NCBI GenBank assembly: GCA_036405135.1 | Contig: DASWYF010000038.1 | Location: forward strand, 1 to 64,000 | Origin: Verrucomicrobiia bacterium | GTDB taxonomy: Bacteria > Verrucomicrobiota > Verrucomicrobiia > Limisphaerales > JAEYXS01 | Direction: 5' to 3' | Length of the DNA: 64,000 nt | Part shown: positions 16,169-24,769 of the stretch, in pieces | How the letters are laid out: each line of letters opens with the position of its first letter | Position numbering within the stretch: position 1 is the first letter of the stretch | Notes under the pieces: generated by a model | Database searches by the model: none | The model's input: only the letters and a program-made list of their open reading frames with translations | What the model was told of the DNA's origin: nothing | Translations under genes and position numbers: made by a program

Positions 16169-19048
16169 ATGAAACTCAGTACAATCCGGATCACCAAGTT
16201 CGCCTCATGTGTGGCGTTTCTCGGCGTATTTTTGGCGATGGCACCCATCCACGCCCAAGTCGACCCTGCGCAGGTGGCAGCCGAAGAGGCGGCCAAGCGT
16301 CAGGCCACTTTGACGCTGCTGGAGGAAACCTTGAAGCGCGCGGCCGCACTGCAAAAGGAGGGCAATCTGGCAGATGCAGCCTCGCTATATGAGGAATGCC
16401 TGAAGCTCGTGCATCGTTTGGGCGGCACCGATGTCGATGCGCAAAAGCGGCAGGCTTTGGCGGGCCTCACGACCACGCGTTTGGGCATTGCGCGCAAACA
16501 TTTCGAGAACCAAGAGTTCGTTGAAGCGGACAAACAGGCATCCGAGCTGTTGAAGTTTGATCCCCAAAACAGCCAGGCCAAGGAATTCAAGGCATATAAT
16601 GCCGAAGTGGCCGCCAAGACCCGGCCCTTCATGCCCAGCAAGGAAACTTTGGCCAAGGTGCCAGTGGTAAAGGCGGAGAAGGAAGAAGTGTCCATCATGG
16701 TTCAGGACGCCAAGCTGCTTTACGAACTGCGCCGTCTGGAAGAGGCGGAAGCTAAATTGCGCGAGGCGATCAAGCGGGATCCGGCCAACCATGCGGCCTT
16801 CTACTATCTGAACCTGATCCAAGAAGCCCGTTACAGCGACATGGCCCGCAAACGCGACTATGAACAGCGCGTGCGCATCGTGGACGTGGAGAGAGCTTGG
16901 GAAATCCCCACCAGCCGGGATGCCCTTCCGGTGCCCAATCCCTATGTCCGCACCAATGTGGCCCAGACCGGCACCAAGAACCGTCAACGCGTTCTGGCCA
17001 AGCTGGATCAAATGGTGATCAAGGAAGTGTTTTTCGACGGATTGCCGCTCTCCGAAGTGGTGCGATTCCTGCAAGAGGAATCAGTAAAGCAGGACCCGGA
17101 AAAACTAGGTATCAATTTCATCATCAACTCCAACCTTGACGACCAACCCTCCAGCCGTGGCGCTCCCGCGGGATTGCCGGGTGAATTCGGTGGTGCTCCT
17201 GGGTTGGATCCTCTGGGCCAGCCGCTGGCTCCTTTGCCCGCCGCCCCGGCGGAAGCAGTGGATCTGGAAACGATGCTGGTCAAAATCAACCCTCCGTTGA
17301 AAAACCTCCGCATGATTGATGCGTTGGATGCCATCACCAAAGTGGCCACTCCGATCGCAGGTCGTGGCTTGAGTTTCATGGTCGAGGATTATGCAGTTGT
17401 CTTCCGTCAGCGCGTGGTAGATCCGCCGCAGATGTTCACCCGCATCTTCAAGATTGATCCGAACACGTTCCGTCAAGGTTTGGAGAGCGTCACCGGTCTG
17501 ACGGTTGATACCCTGTCCAGTTCAGGCGGTGGCGGTGGTGGCGGCGGTGGCGGTCGTGGCGGCGGCGGTGGTGGCCGCGGCGGTGGTGGTGGCGGTCAGG
17601 GTGGTGGTCAGGGCGGCCAGAATGGTGGTGCTGATCCGTTGGCTATCCCGCGTGTAGCTGTCACCACAGGCGGCCAAGGCGGCCAAGGCGGTCAGGGTGG
17701 CGGTGGTCAAGCCGGTGGTGGCTTGGGTGGTCAAGGTGGCGCTGGTGGTGCAGGCGGCCAAGGCGGCGCTGGTATCACAGGTGTGACTACGATTGTTCTC
17801 ACGGAACAGATTCAGGCACTCGCCCGTCAGTTCTTCGCGGCTGCCGGTGTGAACCTTGCTTCCAACGCTGCCGGTGGTGCATCCACCCAGATTTTCTTCA
17901 ATGACCGTACGGGTGTCCTCATGGTACGCGCCTCATTGCAGGACTTGGAGATCATCCAAAGTGCTATCGAAGTATTGAACATCATCCCGCCGCAAGTGCA
18001 AGTGGAGGCCAAATTCGCGGAAGTCACACAAAATGACACGCGCGGTTTGGGCTTCGACTGGTTCCTTGGACCTACTCTGATCGGTAGCGGACGCGTCGTA
18101 GCGCAGCCGGGCACACAACCTACTTTGACGGGTGCCCCCAGCACGGCTAATCCCACCGGAACGTTCCCGGGCAATCCTTTGTTTGGCACAGCAACGGCAC
18201 CTTCCGCAACGGATGGGTTCCTGACAGGCGGATTGCGCCAGCAGATCGGTATCGGCAGCCAGCAGGCTACCATCCCGACACTGGCCTCCTTCACCGGTAT
18301 TTTGACCGATCCGCAGTTCAAGGCAGTGATCCGTGCCTTGGAACAGCGTGATGGTGTTGACCTGCTGGCGGCACCGCGGGTGACTACGGTCAGCGGTCGG
18401 CAGGCCCAAATATCCGTGGTGGACAATGTCACGTTGGTTTCCGACGTATCGCTCCAGCAAACGGGTGGTCAGCAAACTGGCGGCTTGGTTGGTGGTGGTA
18501 CCGGTGCGATTGGCTCTACGGTCACTTATACCTTGGCCAACTTCCCCACCGGTCCCGTGCTGGATGTGATTCCGTATGTTTCTGCGGATGGTTACACCAT
18601 TCAGATGACCGTAATCCCGACGATCACCGAATTCATCGGTTACGACAATCCGGGTGGTTTCATTCCGCAGGCGCAATCAGTCGGTGGTGCCACGGTGGGC
18701 ATCCCGCTCACCGCCTTGCTGCCTTTGCCTCGCACACGTCAACGCGTCGTGGTGACATCCACCGTGGTTTGGGATGGTCAGACGATGGTGTTGGGTGGCT
18801 TGATTTCCGAGGACGTGCGCAACGTCAAAGACAAGGTGCCGGTCTTGGGTGACCTGCCGTTCCTTGGCAAACTCTTCCGCAGTGAATCCAAATCCACTTC
18901 GAAGAAGAATCTGATCATCTTTGTCACGCCGACGATTATCGATCCTTCGGGTAATCGCGTGAACAGCGACCGCGAAATGCCTTTTGCGAGAAACTCGGTG
19001 CCTCCGCAGCCGGCTTGGAGCGTGCGCGACAAGAACTATCAATACTAA
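16169..19048 (+). CDS. Secretin (GspD/PilQ-type, Amuc_1098-like) with TPR N-terminus and Gly-rich insert
   Basis: A 959-residue outer-membrane secretin. Signal peptide about 1-30 (cleavage after IHAQ). The N-terminal part (about 35-235) is alpha-helical with TPR-like repeats. An N-domain follows (KEVFFDGLPLSEVVRFLQ, about 287-305) with a further N-domain. Residues about 452-535 are an extreme Gly/Gln-rich stretch. The C-terminal secretin domain (about 590-930) has the signature VPVLGDLPFLGKLFRS and ends LIIFVTPTIID. It would form the outer-membrane ring of a type IV pilus or type II secretion-like machine together with the three upstream genes. No pilotin, ATPase or platform protein is in the window. 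Confidence 0.9.
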   Translation: MKLSTIRITKFASCVAFLGVFLAMAPIHAQVDPAQVAAEEAAKRQATLTLLEETLKRAAALQKEGNLADAASLYEECLKLVHRLGGTDVDAQKRQALAGLTTTRLGIARKHFENQEFVEADKQASELLKFDPQNSQAKEFKAYNAEVAAKTRPFMPSKETLAKVPVVKAEKEEVSIMVQDAKLLYELRRLEEAEAKLREAIKRDPANHAAFYYLNLIQEARYSDMARKRDYEQRVRIVDVERAWEIPTSRDALPVPNPYVRTNVAQTGTKNRQRVLAKLDQMVIKEVFFDGLPLSEVVRFLQEESVKQDPEKLGINFIINSNLDDQPSSRGAPAGLPGEFGGAPGLDPLGQPLAPLPAAPAEAVDLETMLVKINPPLKNLRMIDALDAITKVATPIAGRGLSFMVEDYAVVFRQRVVDPPQMFTRIFKIDPNTFRQGLESVTGLTVDTLSSSGGGGGGGGGGRGGGGGGRGGGGGGQGGGQGGQNGGADPLAIPRVAVTTGGQGGQGGQGGGGQAGGGLGGQGGAGGAGGQGGAGITGVTTIVLTEQIQALARQFFAAAGVNLASNAAGGASTQIFFNDRTGVLMVRASLQDLEIIQSAIEVLNIIPPQVQVEAKFAEVTQNDTRGLGFDWFLGPTLIGSGRVVAQPGTQPTLTGAPSTANPTGTFPGNPLFGTATAPSATDGFLTGGLRQQIGIGSQQATIPTLASFTGILTDPQFKAVIRALEQRDGVDLLAAPRVTTVSGRQAQISVVDNVTLVSDVSLQQTGGQQTGGLVGGGTGAIGSTVTYTLANFPTGPVLDVIPYVSADGYTIQMTVIPTITEFIGYDNPGGFIPQAQSVGGATVGIPLTALLPLPRTRQRVVVTSTVVWDGQTMVLGGLISEDVRNVKDKVPVLGDLPFLGKLFRSESKSTSKKNLIIFVTPTIIDPSGNRVNSDREMPFARNSVPPQPAWSVRDKNYQY
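17524..17775 (+). repeat. Gly-rich coding repeat inside the secretin gene
   Basis: GGT/GGC-rich tandem codons encode runs of Gly interspersed with Arg, Gln and Ala (residues about 452-535) between the N-domains and the secretin core. The DNA is internally repetitive, with GGCCAAGGCGG units near 17671-17690 and 17755-17768, and so is prone to length variation. Confidence 0.8.
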
Positions 19049-19075
19049 GCCCGGTTCACGGTCCAATCTGGGAAC

Positions 19076-19993
19076 ATGCAGGCGAACGTGAATAATAAAG
19101 CGTCAGAAAAGCCGGTGCTCTTGCTGGTCGATGGCCATGCATATGCCTACCGTGCTTTTTACGCCATCCGTTCGCTCTCATCTCCCGACGGTTCACCTAC
19201 GAACGCCATCTATGGTTTCGTGAAGATGCTCCAAAAAATCCTGCTCCAAAGCGGTGCTACTTGCGCTGCTGTGGTTTGGGATGGGGGATTGGCCGAAGGC
19301 CGCAGGACGGCTTTGCCAGACTATAAGGCAAACCGTCCCGAGATGCCTGGTGACCTTGCTGTGCAACTGGATGAGATCACACAGTATCTGGATGCTGCTG
19401 GGATTGCCAGCCTGTGTCAGGACGGCTTGGAGGCAGACGATTGGATCGCCCGGCTGGCTCAAGATGCTTTGGTGAGCGGGCATCGGGTGATCATCGCCAG
19501 TGCAGACAAAGACTTCTTCCAACTGATTGGACCCGACTTGGGCATGATCAATCCCAACGACAAAGAAGAGCGCCTGTGGTCTGCGGCTGAAGTGATTGCC
19601 AAGACCGGGGTAAGCCCCCATCAGATAGTGGACTGGCTCAGTCTCTTGGGTGATGCAGTGGATAATATCCCTGGAGTCCCGGGCATCGGCCCCAAGACGG
19701 CGGCGGATTTGTTGAACAAGTTCGGCTCCTTGGATCAAATCTATGCGGGCTTGGATAAGGTGGCCTCAGAACGCCAGAGAAAGGCCCTGACAGATGCGCG
19801 AGAAGCGGTATTTCGTAACCGGGAGATGGTGCGGCTGTGGGTTGAAGCCGCACCGACAAGCGACTTTGGGGCTTTGCAGTTCAAAGCACCCAAAAATGAC
19901 AAACTCAGTGAGTTGTACCGGAAGTGGGGTTTTAAGACGTTATTGCGGGAATTAGAGCAGACTCAAGCAGCCGGGGAATTGCTGCTTTGTTAA
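19076..19993 (+). CDS. Stand-alone 5'-3' exonuclease (PolA N-terminal domain / FEN-like)
   Basis: A 305-residue protein equivalent to the 5'-3' exonuclease domain of DNA polymerase I. It has LLLVDGHAYAYRAFYA at the N-terminus, FVKMLQ, VWDGG, YKANRPEMP (the KxxR helical arch), GLEADDWIA, SADKDFFQL and the helix-hairpin-helix DNA-binding region GDAVDNIPGVPGIGPKTAADLL. The metal-binding acidic residues are all visible. Such enzymes remove RNA primers and DNA flaps. There is no polymerase domain. It starts 27 bp after the secretin stop in the same direction, though a functional link to secretion is unlikely. It could complement a PolA elsewhere. Confidence 0.9.
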   Translation: MQANVNNKASEKPVLLLVDGHAYAYRAFYAIRSLSSPDGSPTNAIYGFVKMLQKILLQSGATCAAVVWDGGLAEGRRTALPDYKANRPEMPGDLAVQLDEITQYLDAAGIASLCQDGLEADDWIARLAQDALVSGHRVIIASADKDFFQLIGPDLGMINPNDKEERLWSAAEVIAKTGVSPHQIVDWLSLLGDAVDNIPGVPGIGPKTAADLLNKFGSLDQIYAGLDKVASERQRKALTDAREAVFRNREMVRLWVEAAPTSDFGALQFKAPKNDKLSELYRKWGFKTLLRELEQTQAAGELLLC

Positions 19994-20031
19994 ATAAAGT
20001 TTTGATAAGCAAAAAACGAACGTTGATTGAG

Positions 20032-20061
20032 TTGACATAAAAATGCCGATGTGTGTAAATA
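20032..20061 (+). promoter_or_regulatory. Putative promoter of the giant surface-protein operon
   Basis: TTGACA (20032-20037) and TAAATA (20056-20061) are separated by 18 bp, about 80 bp upstream of the first gene of the four-gene operon. The -35 is a perfect consensus. Confidence 0.55.
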
Positions 20062-20074
20062 CAATGTATTCACA
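20052..20074. promoter_or_regulatory. Palindromic operator candidate over the -10
   Basis: TGTGTAAATACA (20052-20063) and TGTATTCACA (20065-20074) form an inverted repeat (TGTG..AATACA / TGTATT..CACA) overlapping the -10 element. The position would suit repressor binding. The TGTG...CACA symmetry also faintly resembles Crp/Fnr-family sites. Confidence 0.4.
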
Positions 20075-20141
20075 TTGCGTGCACAAAGAATAGACAACTA
20101 AGCTCAAGGCGACTGTTTTCATCTCCAAGCGTTTTATTTCG

Positions 20142-22142
20142 ATGAATATGTTAACTGCCAAGCTGAATTCGCGTCAGCGCCCTAGCGGCCTGCCGGATTG
20201 TGGCACCATGGACCGTGCGAAAAAAGCCGGTGGGAAATCTGCCCTGCGTTGGTGGAGTGGTTTGCTGTTGCTCTCGCAGGTCGCTTGGGCGGGAGCGGCG
20301 AATTTCATGCCCTTTGGCGCAGAGTACGCCATCATCGGGAATAAGAAGGGAGCTCAGGAAGAGTCATCAGTGGCTCTGGGGGCGAACAAGGGAGCAGTCG
20401 TCTGGCATGATAATCAAGTGGACGCAGACGGACTGGGGATTGGCATGCAGTGGCTGGATCAATCTGTATCCGGCAGCTTTGGCAGTTTCCGGGTGAACAC
20501 GACCGAGACCGGCAATCAGGAAAAGCCGAAGGTTGCGATGCTGAATGATGGGGGGGCAGTGGTGGTCTGGCAGGGGGGAAGTGAAGTGGATAAGGATGTA
20601 TTTATCCGGTTCATGAGTGGTGAAGGCACTTTCTCCACGGGCGAAATCAAAGTGAACACTTTCACTGAGTTGCTGCAAATCGATCCAGATGTGGCCGTAT
20701 TGGCGGATGGCAGCGTGATAGTCGTTTGGTCCAGCTTCCATCAGGATGGCAGTTACCAGGGAGTGTATGGCCAGCGGTTTACCGCTTCCGGCGGCAAGAT
20801 CGGCAATGAATTTCAAATCAACCAATATACTCCCAATAACCAGCGCAATGCGACGGTGACAGCACTTTCAGGTGGTGGATTTGTAGTGGGCTGGGTTTCT
20901 GAAAAACCCACGCAAACGGTGACGAATCCGAACCTGACACCTGCTGAAGGCGGCCAATGGGTGCAACAGGTAATCAGCCGGATTGAGATATTGGCCCGTC
21001 GCTATGATGCGCAGGGACTTGCGTTGGGTAACGAGTTTCAGGTCGATGCCGGAAACACCGTGGCTTCCCTTCCCAATGCTTGCGCTCGCGGGGATGGCGG
21101 CTTCAGCTTTGTGTGGAATCAACACGTTGCCGGCGAAGATTGGGATATCTACTCGCGCAGCTACAATTCTGCCGGGCAGGCTTTGTCGGAGCCTTTCCGG
21201 GTCAATGTGGTGAATGATGGCAAGCAATCCTCGCCGCGTGCAGTTGCCTCCGGTGACCAGCTGTTCGTCGTTTGGAACAGCATCCAGACCACGAGTTTCT
21301 GGGATGATGTCAAAGGCCGGTTCATAGGGCTCGCCTCAGCGGGCTCCGAGATCGAGTTCCGGGTGAATTTCGAGGAATACAGCATTCAAAACCAGCCCGC
21401 TTTGGCCATCAACAAATCAGGCCAGGCTGTAGTGGTGTGGACAACTTTTGTCGGCGGGGAGAACAGTGGCGACATCCACGCCCAACGTTATAACTCAGTA
21501 GTACCGTTGCCAGCGGGACCCACACCAGTCGTCTCCGGACGTGACAGCTCATCCATCGTAGTCAGCTGGTCCCCATTAGTTGGTATGGGGGTAGCCAGTT
21601 ATTATGTATATGTGGATGGCAATCCCAGCCCGATGGTCGTTGATGCGAACACCACGCAAGTGACGATCAACGGCCTGCAACCGTCGACAACCTATTCCTG
21701 GCGGATTGCCTACCGGTTGAACGATAACCGTGTCTCACCGCAATCAGTGGCCGCGACCGGACGCACTTGGGGTGTGGACAGCAATGCGGATGGCATCCCC
21801 GATGAGTGGCAGATTGCGAACTGGGGAGCTACTGCTTCCAAGTGGGGCGCACCGGGCGAAGACAGTGATGGTGATGGTCTGAGCAACTACCAGGAATTTT
21901 TGGCCGGAACAGACCCGCGTGACGAGAACAGCGCCTTGAGGACACAGGTTCAGGTCGTGGAAGGGGCTTTCTACTTCAAGTGGAACACCACTCCGGGCAA
22001 AGTTTACCAGATCCAACATTCATCTGATTTCCAGACGTGGACTGACGTGGGAGCACAACGTATGGCAGTGTCTGGTGAAGACAGCGTGTTTGTGGATCAA
22101 TCCGCAGGCATTGGCTTTTATCGCATCATCTTGGTCCGTTAG
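20142..22142 (+). CDS. Secreted protein: 7-repeat beta-propeller, Fn3, Ca-binding segment, FYR tail
   Basis: A 666-residue secreted protein. A signal-peptide-like segment lies at about 36-53 (GLLLLSQVAWAGA), so the true start may be the ATG at 20208. Residues about 65-440 contain seven repeats of about 55 residues, each with a GG-x-VVVW core and ending in a (R/Q/K)(V/I)N motif, consistent with one seven-bladed propeller. A fibronectin type III domain follows (about 455-545), then a Ca-binding-type segment (DSNADGIPDEWQ ... DSDGDGLSNYQEFLAGTDP), then a tail of about 60 residues ending GFYRIILVR, shared with three other proteins downstream. First gene of the operon; the next begins 8 bp later. 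Function unknown; surface location is inferred. Confidence 0.75.
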   Translation: MNMLTAKLNSRQRPSGLPDCGTMDRAKKAGGKSALRWWSGLLLLSQVAWAGAANFMPFGAEYAIIGNKKGAQEESSVALGANKGAVVWHDNQVDADGLGIGMQWLDQSVSGSFGSFRVNTTETGNQEKPKVAMLNDGGAVVVWQGGSEVDKDVFIRFMSGEGTFSTGEIKVNTFTELLQIDPDVAVLADGSVIVVWSSFHQDGSYQGVYGQRFTASGGKIGNEFQINQYTPNNQRNATVTALSGGGFVVGWVSEKPTQTVTNPNLTPAEGGQWVQQVISRIEILARRYDAQGLALGNEFQVDAGNTVASLPNACARGDGGFSFVWNQHVAGEDWDIYSRSYNSAGQALSEPFRVNVVNDGKQSSPRAVASGDQLFVVWNSIQTTSFWDDVKGRFIGLASAGSEIEFRVNFEEYSIQNQPALAINKSGQAVVVWTTFVGGENSGDIHAQRYNSVVPLPAGPTPVVSGRDSSSIVVSWSPLVGMGVASYYVYVDGNPSPMVVDANTTQVTINGLQPSTTYSWRIAYRLNDNRVSPQSVAATGRTWGVDSNADGIPDEWQIANWGATASKWGAPGEDSDGDGLSNYQEFLAGTDPRDENSALRTQVQVVEGAFYFKWNTTPGKVYQIQHSSDFQTWTDVGAQRMAVSGEDSVFVDQSAGIGFYRIILVR

Positions 22143-22150
22143 AGGTAGCT

Positions 22151-24769
22151 ATGTTGAAACGTTTTACGCTGTATTTGGTGGCGCTGGCCAGCCTTCTGGT
22201 GACACAGAATGCTGCCCGGGCCTTTTCTCTGCTGGGGCCGATCACAGGGAATCCTGCGATATCCACATGGCAGATCTTCGCAAACGGTTACAATTTCGGC
22301 ACCGACATTGGCGGTGTCATGAACCGCGGTGAGGGCTATCGCTGGAATGTGCCCGTCTTGTACGTGGCGTTTGATGATTCCTTCATAGAATATTTCGGCA
22401 ACCGTGGCGTCTCCGAGGTGGAATCGGCATTGTACACGTTCAATACGATGACCAATTTTTCCTTGATGAGCAGCAATCTGAACGAATTCCCGCTGCGCAC
22501 CACCCGGGTGAACTTCCGTGCGCAGGCTCTCGGATTGCAGGACCTCAAATCGACCACTATGAGGGCGATGGTGGAGGAACTCGGCCTGACTCAGCCGGAA
22601 CGATATGCCTTCACACTTCGTGACCGAAATGTGACGACGTTCAACGGAGTGACCTATACCAACTATCTGGTCATCATGCGTAATTTCGATCCCGTAAGCC
22701 ATCAGCCGACCGCTTTCGTGAACGGGACGCTCTACACCTATGACTTGAGGGAGGACTATACCCTCATCGGCGCACACGAAGCGGCCGAACGCCCGGTTGA
22801 TACGTCAGCCTTTACTTTCACTTCCGTGGCTTACTCAGCACCCTTGATTGGGCACTTTTTTACCGGTTTGACCCGTGATGATGTGGGGGGCCTTCGCTAT
22901 CTGTATGGCACGAACAATATCGCGGGTGAACGGTTGCTGACAGATACGCAAATCGTGGTCACCAACAGCAATCAGTTGGTGGTCAGAACGGGGGATTTGG
23001 GCCTGCTGACCCGCCAATCCACCAATACCATCCTGACTCCGCCACAGATGCAACTGGCGTTTCCTGGCATCCAGTTTGCCGCCATCACGACCAATGTCGG
23101 GTTGGTCAATCTCACGAGCGTTGTCAGTGGCAATATAGTTATCACCCCGACGGTCACAAACATCTACAGCTACATATATGGCAATGTGGTGACGAACTTC
23201 ATCACCAACCAGGCCCGTGCAAGCGTTCAGACCATTCTGGTCACTTCCAATCAGGTGGGATTTGTAACGAATGTGCTGGACCGGGTGGAGTTCGTGACCA
23301 ACGAGGTTGCTGGTACTTTCTACATCATCACCAATGGTGCGTTCGCTTATGATATTCTGGAGCAGATCAATATCGTGACCAATGAGCAGCGGACGATTGT
23401 TGTCACAAACATCAGCACAACAGCTTATTTCACGAACACCGCACCGGGCGCCCGTGTGTTGGTGGAGGCGACCAATGACTTGCACGAATTGATCCAGTTC
23501 TCCTCCACGAATGCACCGGCTGCGGTGATTGCGAGGTATCCTGGCATCTTGCTCACCAGCACAAACATCTATCTCACCAATCTGGTGCAGGAGACATACT
23601 TCTCCTATATCACCAACTTTTATACGGACCCGGCATTTCTCCTTGGTCGCGTCGTGGTCGGCACCAACATGGTCACGAATGTCATTGCTGCTTACAGTTA
23701 CACCTTCGGCAATGTGGTAACGAACCAGTATTATACCAACGGTTTCATCACCTCGCGCACCATCAACATCGGTTTCAACGGCGTTTCATCGCCGTATAAC
23801 CCGGCTTTTGGTGTGACGAATATCACCACCAACATCATCACCTCTACCACCTTCCAGTCACACACGAACGGAACCTTCTACATCGTGCCGACGAATCTGG
23901 TCGGATACAATGTGCTCGCTACGATGTACGAAAGTCCGACGGCCATCACCAACACGCTGGTCTCCGCCGGCTTCACGTTCGGTGGCCAGACTTTGAGCAA
24001 TATCATCCAGCAGATCCGTTATCGCACGAATTCAGTGCTGCTGGCTGAGCCGATTCTCCTGCAGAATCCGACGAACATCGTCATTTCCCAGCTTGGCATC
24101 CGGCAGGAGTTGGTACGCGAAGTCCTGACGGTTAACTATCGTGTTTTGCCGTTGTATCTTTCCAACTCGGCTGCCATGGGGCCGCACGTTCGGCGTGGCA
24201 CAGACCGCATCCAGTTCCGCCGGCTCCCTTATGATTCGGTTCTGGCTCGCGTCATCAATCCGGTGACCAATTGGTTCCTCAGCAGCATGACTGTGACTAA
24301 CGGCACCAACATCCTGACATTGGGCCTGAACGGCATCACAAATGTCTACAGCACTTCGGGATATACAGTCAGCGGCACAAACTATAATCAAATCGAGGTC
24401 AGGGCCGTGACCCAACCGGACTTCCTCTACGAAGCGGGAGATTTGGGATTTTTCAGCTCGGATGTGACGGGCATACGCGTCCCCGTTCTCTTCAGGCGCG
24501 AGAATACCGCCAACTGGATCAATAATGATACCATCAACGGCACCTCGCAACTGGCCGGCCCCGGTGTGATCACCGGTCCGATCACCATCAGCTACAACAA
24601 TGTGGGTCCCGCGGTTTCGCACCAGACGCCACGGACACTGGGCCAGACCAGCCCCATCCTGATTCACTTCACATGGGGTACCTATGACGGGTCAGGTGCC
24701 GAACCGGTTGTCTACCCAATCGGAACCGGCATTGATACATTGGAAAGCCAAATCTTGAACGGACCGTGA
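22151..24769 (+). CDS. Secreted Thr/Asn-rich protein with a metzincin-like but zinc-site-less N-terminus
   Basis: An 872-residue protein with a signal peptide (about 1-24, ending AARA). Residues about 45-255 have the layout of matrixin-type metallopeptidases, including the closing FFTGLTRDDVGGLRYLYG typical of that fold. The stretch aligned with HExxHxxGxxH reads MRAMVEELGLTQP and lacks all three zinc ligands. From about 260 to 760 the protein is dominated by TN-rich beta-like repeats (VVTN, TNQ, ITN). It lacks the tail shared by its neighbours. It sits 8 bp after the propeller gene and its stop overlaps the next start. Function unknown; a catalytically dead protease-like surface protein is possible. 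Confidence 0.6.
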   Translation: MLKRFTLYLVALASLLVTQNAARAFSLLGPITGNPAISTWQIFANGYNFGTDIGGVMNRGEGYRWNVPVLYVAFDDSFIEYFGNRGVSEVESALYTFNTMTNFSLMSSNLNEFPLRTTRVNFRAQALGLQDLKSTTMRAMVEELGLTQPERYAFTLRDRNVTTFNGVTYTNYLVIMRNFDPVSHQPTAFVNGTLYTYDLREDYTLIGAHEAAERPVDTSAFTFTSVAYSAPLIGHFFTGLTRDDVGGLRYLYGTNNIAGERLLTDTQIVVTNSNQLVVRTGDLGLLTRQSTNTILTPPQMQLAFPGIQFAAITTNVGLVNLTSVVSGNIVITPTVTNIYSYIYGNVVTNFITNQARASVQTILVTSNQVGFVTNVLDRVEFVTNEVAGTFYIITNGAFAYDILEQINIVTNEQRTIVVTNISTTAYFTNTAPGARVLVEATNDLHELIQFSSTNAPAAVIARYPGILLTSTNIYLTNLVQETYFSYITNFYTDPAFLLGRVVVGTNMVTNVIAAYSYTFGNVVTNQYYTNGFITSRTINIGFNGVSSPYNPAFGVTNITTNIITSTTFQSHTNGTFYIVPTNLVGYNVLATMYESPTAITNTLVSAGFTFGGQTLSNIIQQIRYRTNSVLLAEPILLQNPTNIVISQLGIRQELVREVLTVNYRVLPLYLSNSAAMGPHVRRGTDRIQFRRLPYDSVLARVINPVTNWFLSSMTVTNGTNILTLGLNGITNVYSTSGYTVSGTNYNQIEVRAVTQPDFLYEAGDLGFFSSDVTGIRVPVLFRRENTANWINNDTINGTSQLAGPGVITGPITISYNNVGPAVSHQTPRTLGQTSPILIHFTWGTYDGSGAEPVVYPIGTGIDTLESQILNGP

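Noticed and set aside
17524-17775. Possible CRISPR-like or tandem array in Gly-rich DNA
   Set aside because: The repeats are irregular GGN codon runs in frame within a secretin gene, with no unique spacers.
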